From Trichoplax adhaerens (taxonomy: Eukaryota; Placozoa; Uniplacotomia; Trichoplacea; Trichoplacidae): DNA of 64,000 nucleotides. Positions within the stretch are counted from its first letter, which is position 1, and each line of letters opens with the position of its first letter. The position numbers and the translations under genes were made by a program. The stretch covers positions 158,678-222,677 of the forward strand of contig NW_002060946.1 in the NCBI RefSeq assembly GCF_000150275.1, read 5' to 3'. Below, piece after piece: positions 54,901-64,000 of the stretch. The notes under the pieces are model-generated. The model saw only the letters and a program-made list of their open reading frames with translations. It made no database searches and was not told where the DNA came from.

Positions 54901-57900
54901 GGATCAATTAACTATTGAAGTTGAAGAGAAAGATGTCTTGAAAGATACTATGGACCTAATGAAAGAGAAGCAGGAAACCATCATTCATAATATCGTTAGC
55001 TTTCTGCAATCACCGCAAGCCAAAGAACAGTTACTTCAATGGTCTGATAGTGATCTGCCATCCGGTGAAGGTATGAAAATAATTGATAGTATTATCCAAA
55101 AGAAAATTAATCGGCGTTATATAACCATTGTTAATGAATGGGAGGAAAAAGAGCAAATGTTTGCTCAATTTCGCAGAGAACTTATTGAACGATTAGAGGA
55201 AAAATTTGGTGCTATTGCAAATACATTAGATAAATATCGTAATGAAGTAATTGTTCATTCCACGATAACAAGTCATGGTAAAGCATCTTATCCATCCAAT
55301 ACACTATTTCATCGTGCTTTTTCAACCAGCGAGAAAGTAGCCATAGGAGTAACTTCACCAATTTGGGTACCGGCAGGCTTGTTAGCAGCTGTCATTGCAT
55401 TGCCCGTTATGGGATTTAAATTTACACTTACAAGCTTATCGGAAAGGCGTAAAAAGCATAAATATAATAAGGACAAGATAAAATATGTCCAAGAAATAGT
55501 AGAAGCATCCCTTGAATCTATTACTGTGCCCGGCCGATTGAATTCATTAGTGGAAGGGCATATTAAGCCAATTATTGAATATTATACTAAAATGAGCTCA
55601 GAAATACCAGGTATACTTAAAACCGAAAAATCTTTATTACAAAAAGAGTTAAATCATATCCATAATAATCAATTCATCTATGAAGACACACTCGATATAC
55701 TGCAATTTGGCCAACAATTATTAGAGGACATTGCTACCTTTAAGTATACAAAATTAAAACAGCATCAATTTTACAAAATGGAAGATATACTCGATTTAAA
55801 TTTGAAAAATCCAATTCTTCAGCAGGAGAAAAGTAGCATGTACTTTAGTCGATTAAAAAAATGCGGGGGTGAAATTATTCCAATAACATTAAATATAACT
55901 AATCAACCTGCCGACAACGACATTAATCAAGATGAAGCAAAGTGTATCCTTCAAGTTCTCAACACTGAATCGATCTTGAGGTAATATAAATTTCATATAC
56001 CCCTTTATGGATATTAATTTACGTTCATCGATTACTGTAGTCCATAGTTTTCTGAAGGTTGAAAAAGTGCAATGTTTCAAATAATCTAAAAATGTTTGAT
56101 GCCTTACTTTGAAGCCAATATTATAATTTAGCTAAAGTAAAAGTCGCTAAATTAATGAAAGGGCACTAAATAGCATTGGAGCTATCTATCTCTGATCTTA
56201 ACTCTTTAGTGTATTAAATTTGACTTATTACTACTTACTGATATTATATCTGCATTATATTCAAGTATTGCTCAAATTACTAAACTTAAAAAAATTAACT
56301 CAAGGATTGAAATTATAGCATCAATCATTTAGCAGTTATAGCGCAAAGATTTTAATATATGAATCCAATGAAAATCATACAATTACCATTCAGTAGCAAA
56401 GTAGTTGATAACAATATCAGGAAATATAAGATTATTACTGCACCTGTTATGGGCTTGACAACATCTATCATAGCCGATGATTGAAACAGTATTTATAATT
56501 GTTTTCTTACTGCTGCTCTTACTTAACGAAGTAACTTATCAAAGCTTCATTTAAGGATACGCTATTGTAATTTATATCAATTTAAAAATTTAACATATAC
56601 CTATGAAGTTACAGTTTTTCTTTCATCGATGATGATATCAGTAAATATTTTATTTTAATATCATTTCATTTTGAACATCTTAGAAATTTAAATCATCGCA
56701 ATATTATTGCATTTTATGGTTTGGTAGTGGATCCGGAGCGAATACAATCACCTTATTTAGCCTTTGAACAGATTAAAATGACTCTGAGAAGTTATTTCTT
56801 TGATTATATGGCCAATGTTCCATCTTATTATGATGAACATGATACGAATATGATGGAAACCTATCATGTTGTCATTCGCTATGCAACTCAAATCATCTCG
56901 GCACTAGATTATATGCATACCTATGGATATATCTACAAGAATTTAAACTTGGACACAATTGCTGTAAGTCGGTGTAATTTTAAAAGTACAAATAAATATT
57001 ATGGCTATACTATTGTAAGATCTCTCTTACTTCACTTCGCTTATATTTATTCAATTTGCTAGAATTAGCAAAACACTATCTTATCTCACAATAAGAATAG
57101 CCGATATAGACATAGCCTTCAAATTCAAAGGGTTTATTAAACCGCTATGCAAATTAAGTTCTGGAAGGTCCGTCGTAAATCACTTCTCCTCCCTCATAAG
57201 AACAGTCGAAAGTGGCTAAGATAAACCGGATAATCAGACTTAGCCAATTTTTAATCAATCACAATTCTATACCAATCATATATCTACCAGTCCCTACTCT
57301 CTATATAGTAATTCCTTACTTGAAAATCAGTCAAACCCAGAAACGACACTCAGCTAAGATAAACCGGATAATTATCTTGATACTCAGGACTGTAGAATCA
57401 TCGTGCAGATTATTATTACTTTCTATAGAACGTAGGACTTATAACTAGAGTATTACTCAGCTAGTTAATACTGAAAGAATCTTAAAATTTACGCGGTGGT
57501 ACAACTGTCTAGCATTAAGCGCCGTAAGATAATTATTCTGTAATGATGTCGTACAACCATTCCGGCATCACCAGTTTTGCAGTTATTGATTTCTTCATAA
57601 TATGCTGCAACATAAGAGCACTCTTATTACGAGATTAATAGACTTGCAAATTATACAATCCACCGTAAGTATTAAATTTGAAACACCATAATCCTTTAAT
57701 TTCCATTCTGGGCTGTTCCCTCTTTCATTCTCAAGATAGTTTTATGACTAAAAATATGCCTATCATCAGTAATTATAAAATCACTAAATTCGTAAATTCA
57801 AGGTAATAACAGCATATTATACTGTACACTGTGAGTATCAAATTAAAACCATAACGATGCATTAATTTCGATTTTGTACTGACCGATATTTCATTCTCAA

Positions 57901-58585
57901 GATAACCTCATACCTAAAAGTATTTCTATCGTCATTGATTATATAATATTACTGAATTCATGAATTTACGGTAATAACCGCTATTATACGGATATGCCGT
58001 TAATTTGAGTAGTAGTAGTATCCAAAAAGGGAGCATTATTCCAATGTTTAATTAATGGAATTTATTTTCATTTCGTTAATTATTCGTAAAGGTTACTTTA
58101 CCGAGTACTTATCGAAATTGATACGGAAACAGTGACTCATTACATACATTCCATATTTTTTTGGGTAGCTATCGCATAGCAATGAAATTAAACTGTGTGA
58201 ATTTGGATATGTTACCACTTCTTCACAACCGGAAGACGATGCATCGTCTCACTTCTATATAGCGCCAGAAGTATTGACCGGAAAACGAATTTATAATGTC
58301 AAAGCAGATACTTATAGTTTTGCTATGGTAATGTATGAGATGTGGTACGGAAGTTATGCTGAAGAAGCTATGCCAGAGAAGGAGGACGATAAGAAAGAGA
58401 TTGACGAGAAAAATTATATCGATGCGATCACTCAAAGCAAGAGGCCTTCATTGGAATTTACACCACAACCGCCAAAAGCTTGGATAGACTTAATGGTTCA
58501 ATGTTGGTCTCTGAATCCGGTTTCTCGTCCAACAACAGCGGACATTCTGCTTTGTCTTTCAAAATGTACATATAAAGATTGTTGA
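48904..58585 (+). CDS. Dynamin-like GTPase fused to a pseudokinase domain
   Basis: Exons 48904..49095, 51601..51811, 51918..52204, 53446..53586, 54101..54423 and 54787..55980 join in phase to 782 residues plus a split codon. Kinase-like exons follow at about 56640..56963 and 58169..58585 (stop). GTPase motifs: P-loop GESGAGKSS at residues 135-143, DTPG at 237-240, and THKD at 306-309. A helical, charged region follows, with a hydrophobic stretch near residues 569-599 (VTSPIWVPAGLLAAVIALPV), suggesting membrane contact as in mitofusin or bacterial dynamin-like proteins. The kinase-like part has FEHLRNLNHRNIIAFYGLV (alphaC region), YMHTYGYIYKNLNLDTIA where HRD is YKN, CEFG where DFG is expected, then FYIAPEVLTG and ADTYSFAMVMYEMWYG. 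The exon with the glycine loop and VAIK lysine was not found; fusion into one transcript is therefore inferred. DSTYK-like kinases are the nearest relative I can suggest. Confidence 0.72.
49096..51600 (+). other. First intron of the GTPase gene
   Basis: About 2.5 kb, AT-rich, with a direct repeat at 50450-50970. No nested gene recognised. Confidence 0.6.
50450..50970 (+). repeat. Direct repeat, two units, period about 282 bases
   Basis: Both units contain tttcattgattacttgg, ttattgactgta followed by g or t and tcaacaacc, aaagggatct and atgaccat followed by gat. They lie in the first intron. Confidence 0.85.
52205..53445 (+). other. Third intron of the GTPase gene
   Basis: About 1.2 kb with a diverged repeat of about 350-base period (near 52331 and 52685; shared gataaaagtta-like and tttctagttaa). 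No coding signal between the P-loop and DTPG exons. Confidence 0.6.
55981..56639 (+). other. Gap between GTPase and kinase-like exons
   Basis: An exon for the N-lobe should lie here if the genes are one unit. A short open stretch after TATCAG near 56421 reads KYKIITAPVMGLTTSIIADD in the phase required by the 55980 donor, but it ends in a stop and has no GxGxxG. I could not settle the structure. Confidence 0.4.
56964..58168 (+). other. Intron between kinase-like exons
   Basis: About 1.2 kb with a short direct repeat (ctaagataaaccggataat at about 57216 and 57353). No coding exon recognised. Confidence 0.6.
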
Positions 58586-60149
58586 TTTAAGACTTATCTG
58601 GAGTCCGTAGGATCTGATATCATTTTACGGAAAGAATGTATTAATATCATGATAAAATAACTTAATAATCGATCTATATTGATTGTTCACTACATTATAT
58701 GAAATCTTCATCTTAGTTAGTCTTAGTTTTAATATTATTTAATACCTTGAATGGAGTTGTTGCAATTTTGCTGGCACCTATAGCTATTAGCATATTGGAC
58801 CAATTCTCGATGGATTTTTTTAAATCATCAATCAGTAATAAGAATATTAATGGTTGTAGTCCTTTGCATTGTAATATTTAAAATTTGTTGTAACAACTAA
58901 ACGGTGCTGCCTCGACCACAAATGATAGCTGTAATAAAGTACTTGAAAAAATCTTTGTGTAGTGGTGAATTTATATTAAAAACCTTATAGATACCGTAAG
59001 AATGAAAATATCAGCTGGTGCAAATTTTAGTAATCATGAATTATTAAATGCCTTGACCTCAATCATAAATATACTGCGCGTGATGCCGAGATTTGACGTA
59101 GAATTGCTATTATTAAGTAATTTAAGCATATTTATGTATAATACAGCCTACCAAATATTGTGATTCAGCATTAATTTATTCAATTTCTAATCAAATAGAA
59201 GAGCAGGAAATACGGCTCTTCTACAGGAGATTACTAGAATCGTCATCTATATGAGGTATATCGGCATTTAATTCTGTGTATCGTCTTAGTATTCTAACTG
59301 GGGAAAAAATTCCCATTGCAAACATAGATACACGAAAAATGATCAAAATTCGCCAGGATGCAATAGCTAGAGGGTAGCTTTTAGTATTGCTATTGTTTAT
59401 AAGCTACAGTAGATTTAAGATCAGATACTCATACTGTAGGGTTGTGTCAAATACGAAAATGTTTGTTAAGGAGTATTCAGGATAGTCAACTTTCGCGGTC
59501 ATTAGGTCAGCTATTAGTTTTCTATGCCATATAGGAGTATAACGGTGTGATCTCACGATCAGTAGGTAATTTTTTTCATCGCTAATCAAATTTTATGACT
59601 TAAAAATAATTCATTTAATGTTGAATTGAACATAAGAATACTATATAGACTTTGTACTGAAGACTATTATTACCATCGACTATATTGAATTTCTCCGCTA
59701 TGATATTGTAACTGAGAACTTTTACATACCTTCTCTACTATTATTATACGTAAAATTACGATAGGTTGTATAATTCTCAATAGAACTTACGCGATAGTAA
59801 CCCATTCTTCAAATAAGATTTGCTATTACTATAGAAACGATGCTACTGCTTTTTCGGCTAATAGTTATTATTTATTAATTGATATTCTATAGGAACAATG
59901 CGGCCATGAATAGAAATACTTGCCATAGGCAAGGCTTCAAAGTTCACCTGTCATAAATAAATAAATATAGAACACGTATAAATAAAATCCAAGCAAATTC
60001 AAATAATGTAAATAATAAAAAATTCAATAATACATCTTTATAATGACTTATCTGACTGAATAATGAAATATTCCATCCTACCCTATCTCATTATTGACTT
60101 TGTATCTAGTCCTGGTATTAGATTTTTTCCATAAAATATTGACTTCATC
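58586..60149. other. Spacer between the two paralogous genes
   Basis: AT-rich, no gene recognised. Must contain the 3' end of the first gene and the promoter of the second. Confidence 0.5.
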
Positions 60150-63100
60150 ATGGCTGGAGATTACCTGACTGAAGAGGAAATTGACAGACTTTATGATCTA
60201 GAAGAAGGATTTCAACTATTAAGATCCTTTAATGTCAAAATTAAATCAGTAAATTCTATTTCCGAAGTTAAAACCAAGTTAAGATCGATTATTCGATCGC
60301 AATTTCAGCAAGGAAAAGACGTAAGTGACGAAATTCTAATTACTATTCTTATCATCCTGTTATTCTAAGTTATTAGCGTACAAAAACTAGCCTTGTCGAT
60401 GTCCCTTTAAATTTCGCTAAATCCTGTACTCAACCATGGAATACTATATATTAAATCAAATATTTTGGTAGATAAAATGACCACTAGAATAGATAAGTTC
60501 TGATGGAAAATCGATTCTATGATTTATTAATTTAAAAAGTTCTATAGGAAATAGACATAAACTTGATCTTGATCTCTTTTAGTGTATAAGGACTTTAGTG
60601 CTGAAAATGGGTACTTTAAGATTTAATAAATTCATCTCTCGAAATTTCTTATTTTGAATTCAAGATGAAATTCAGATTTCTATTCTCATTGTCCTGTTGT
60701 TCTAAGCAATTAGAGAATTGGACTATCAATATCAATATCCCCAAGAGAATTGCTGAATCTCGTATTGAACTATAGAACATAGTACATTAAAATCTAATAT
60801 TTTGCTAGATAAAATCATGACTGCAGAAGATAAATTTCTAGCGATTTATCAATATTACGATTTATTCATTTAATGCGTATAAAAGGAATAAATAAAAGCT
60901 TGATCATCGTCTCTTAGAGAGCATAGGCAAGGGCCTTAGTACGAAAAATGATTGCATTAAATTCAATCATTTCCTTATTTAAAATGTTTTGTTCATTTCA
61001 TATCTATTGAATATAGCCTGCCGCATAGATCACTTATTAAAATATTCAATTTTTTTGCCCTATTGAATGCTTTATTCTTAATCATGATAGCTCACAACTG
61101 TATTATCTACGGCAATCAATGACTCTCAACAAAAATGCCAATCCATGTACGAAATTTATCAGAAAGCCCCAGATATTATTACTGCACTTGATGAAGCCAG
61201 TTTAAAGTATATCGCTTTAAGAGTTGGCAATTACCAAACTTATCTGGACCAAACCATTCTATCACTAAAGTCAGGATCAAAAACTATATGTATAATCGGT
61301 AAGAAATACATAGTTTGTCTTAATGCTATCATAAGACTAAGTGGTTACATATCACTTCATAAAATATGAGGTAGTCGGCAAGAATTTAGGAAACTAGATA
61401 TCAGTAATACACCACCGTGAAAGTGAGACTTAAATTAAGGCATGATATAGAATTCTGAACAAATTCAGTTTTCACACCCTACGTTCTCTCATGGCCCGCT
61501 TGATAGGTTACATAAATGTATGAAATAATTTAATTCTTAGGTTCTACTTTTTGTCAGCTGGCATGACCTATTCATAGCTTGTACAGAAAATATATGATCG
61601 GATCAATTTTTATGTAATTATTGTAAACCACTCGATCAGAAACTATTTCATAATTTATATAATATTATACATACCCTTAGATTGGATTTTAGACTCTGTT
61701 AGCCATTAGCCAATTCGAACTACTTGAAAGTGTAAATCAGTTTTTTTATCGATATTTAGACTCTTGCGCTATGTCAGCTAGCATAAACTATTAGATAGTT
61801 ACGGTACAAAAACGAATGGATTGATTTTTACAAATTAGTGGTTCATAACTAATAATGCGCCAAAAATTTGTTTAAAACTCTGAATACGTATGGATTGATT
61901 TTTAGATTTTATTTACCGTAAGCTTATCTGAACTACTATAAAGCTACAACAATATCTTATCAATATTTGAATTCTATTTTCTGTTAGCTATTATGAACTA
62001 TTAGACAGTTTATACAAAATATAAATAGATTGATTTTAAGTATTACAGTAAGCTAGTGACTCATAAACTACTCGATAGTTTGTATAAAGCATGCATATGG
62101 CAAATTGATTTTTAGACTCTATTAACTACGAACTAGTACGAAGCTACGCTTATTTCTAATTAATATTTAGATTCTACTTTCTGTCAGCTGTAATGAACTA
62201 TTGGATAGTTGATACAAAATATAAGCAGATTGATTTTACGTATTAAGTAAGCTAGAGATTTGTAAACTACTCAATAGCTTATATAAAGTATGCATACGGG
62301 TAGATTGATTTTTAGACTCTATTGACTACGAACTAGTCCGAATTAGTTAAAAGTTTAAACCATTTCTATCGACATATACGCGTGAAGAGGAAGAAAGATT
62401 AACTTCATATTCTACTTTCCGCATGATGCGACAATTTCTATATAAGTATGAACAGATTGACTTCCTTACTCTACTTTCTGTTGGTCAGTATGGCTAATTT
62501 AAAACTAGTAGGCAGTTTATCTACAAAAGACAGGAATAGATTCATTTTGATCTACAGTCCAGTAATTGACCTGAAGTGCAAATAGCGAATAATACTAATG
62601 CACATGATTTGTGATATATATGTACGACAGATCACTGGGATGCTAGCAATCAGGGTTCGCCGTTTTTAGCACTATTACTAGCCAATACAGAAATTCCTAT
62701 GGAAAGTTGTTTAGCAGAAGCCGATATTTGCTTGGTTCGTTATGGCACTGACAAGAAACTAATTCTAGCACCTTATAGTAATAGCTTGGATGAGAGTCCT
62801 CGAGACAAGAAGCGTTATCAAAGTCTAGTTTGTGAACTAGATGATTACCAATCCTTCGAAGAACAAGCGTGCTATTACTTGCAACGTTATCGTGGTGAAA
62901 ATAAATTCAACTTAATTGAAATAGAATGGCCGCTACCTTCTTTAAAGGTGCATTAACAACATGCAAAGTAATAAGTTTCGTGCGACTATTATAGCTTAAA
63001 ATTTTATCTCACATCTTATCGCGCAATATTAATTATCATTACATTACTCTAAATTAGACCCTAGAACATATTGGTAAGCAACAAAACTTGTATAACGAGA

Positions 63101-64000
63101 TAGAATAGATACTATATCAGCATCGCTCTCACAACGTTAGATAATCATCAACAACATAAACAAAAAAATATTTAGTATGTGATTTTATCACAACTTAGAA
63201 TCTAACTTCAAATCTATACAGTAGCATGCGTTATTTCCATATTGCTTTAAATCTCAATTTTAAAACTAGAGCAGGAAAATAAAATTTTTTACGATAATAT
63301 AGGATATTCATCAGCATTACACATTAAAAAACGAAAAATTACCTACAATAATTTCTGCCGATTGTCAATTTTATTGTAGGACTCTTGCCAAATCGTCAAC
63401 ATTAATGGATTCGCGTATAATGGAGAAACGAAAAGCTCGATTCTAGATTGGTTACAATCCTCTATCCTTCGAATTCATATTGTCCGAGACATTGCCAGAC
63501 TAAATCATGAGGTATTGTGCTTGCAAATCTATTGCAAATCTACTGTTTCCTTAAGTAATTCATTTCGTTTGCCACAAAGAAATCTATTAAACAGTCGTTT
63601 AACCTCCAATTTATATCAGTACATGGTTCTAATGCTTTATGTACAATAATTTATAAAATGGCTGGTTCACTTATAAAATTAGTGATAATTTTATAAAGTA
63701 GTTTATTACTTTGAACAATTATTGTTTTAGTAGACTTGATCTACCATATATAAAGAGAGAGAAATTTAATTTGCATGCTGTAATAGCCTTTTTCCTTCTA
63801 TAGATGAGCCAGTTAACACAAGGTTTCCATTCAATCGGTGATATGAAAACATTAGCGCTTTGGTCTAATTCATCTGTATTCGTTTATAATATCGACACGG
63901 AAAATGATACTAATTCTTGCCTAGACGATAAAAAGATTACATCCATATTACAAAATATTTGGCCGGAATGGAAAACCATACCAATTTATTCCATTAATAT
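60150..64000 (+). CDS. Tandem paralogue of the GTPase gene with all G motifs lost; 3' end outside window
   Basis: Exons 60150..60320, 61091..61298, 62631..62947, 63380..63511 and 63804..>64000 have the same phases (0, 1, 0, 0) and similar lengths (171, 208, 317, 132) as the first gene (192, 211, 287, 141). The N-terminus MAGDYLTEEEIDRLYDLEEG parallels GLTEDQIDQIEDFEIAMKLL. At the P-loop position the sequence is DHWDASNQGSPFLALLLANT, without GxxxxGKS. The DTPG exon reads DSCQIVNINGFAYNGE, and the THKD position reads VFVYNIDTEND. The frame is open throughout and splice sites are good, so it looks like a maintained pseudo-GTPase rather than a dead gene. Whether a kinase-like part follows cannot be seen. 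Confidence 0.7.
60321..61090 (+). other. First intron of the paralogue
   Basis: Contains an old direct repeat: ttctaattactattctta-like sequence near 60343 and ttctattctcattgtcctgttgttctaag near 60676. No coding signal. Confidence 0.5.
61545..62540 (+). repeat. Diverged tandem repeat, five units of about 200 bases, in an intron
   Basis: Units share tctgtcagct or tctgttagct, gaactatt followed by agatagtt-like sequence, tacaaaatata, gattgattttta and gactctatt. Copies start near 61550, 61766, 61977, 62173 and 62470. The array fills most of intron 2 of the paralogue. Confidence 0.75.

Overview
The window is AT-rich eukaryotic nuclear DNA. Nearly every real gene is split into short exons by GT-AG introns, and the conserved genes (SECISBP2, SLC25A44, HDHD2, ferrochelatase with a C-terminal iron-sulphur motif, HINT1, RPS27, an Atos/FAM214 gene) form an animal set. 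Intron-rich structure, short intergenic spaces and strong similarity to vertebrate proteins suggest an early-branching metazoan. A placozoan such as Trichoplax is my best guess, by inference only. Exon coordinates below were worked out by hand from reading frames, splice sites and remembered family sequences; no search was run.

Layout. 1-3859 (+): 3' part of SECISBP2. 4530-6053: decayed Helitron with helicase relics and a candidate 3' terminus. 7742-9100 (-): SLC25A44, a mitochondrial carrier. 9101-11306: promoter and repeat region. 11307-17162 (+): HDHD2, with a 4.4-kb first intron. 18172-21068 (-): ferrochelatase, eight exons. 22444-24446 (+): HINT1. 24751-26734 (-): RPS27, whose first coding exon is only six bases. 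26735-33921: a long gene-poor stretch with GTAC-rich palindromic repeats and minisatellites. 33922-40319 (+): Atos/FAM214-like gene. 41727-42618 (-): an unrecognised gene. 42619-48903: repeat-rich spacer. 48904-58585 (+): a large gene joining a dynamin-like GTPase, a helical region with a membrane-type hydrophobic segment, and a protein-kinase-like domain. 60150-64000 (+): the 5' part of a tandem paralogue.

The most unusual content is the last 15 kb. The first gene keeps the GTPase motifs but its kinase-like domain has lost the catalytic HRD aspartate and the DFG aspartate. The neighbouring paralogue keeps the same exon phases but has lost the recognisable P-loop, DTPG and TKxD motifs. The family may be related to DSTYK (dual serine/threonine and tyrosine protein kinase), whose N-terminal region could then be a decayed GTPase. 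This is inference and needs an alignment or a structural search.

The housekeeping genes are not a functional cluster. FECH (haem synthesis), SLC25A44 and HDHD2 stand alone, and convergent pairs (HDHD2/FECH, HINT1/RPS27) share short 3' spacers with opposed poly(A) signals.
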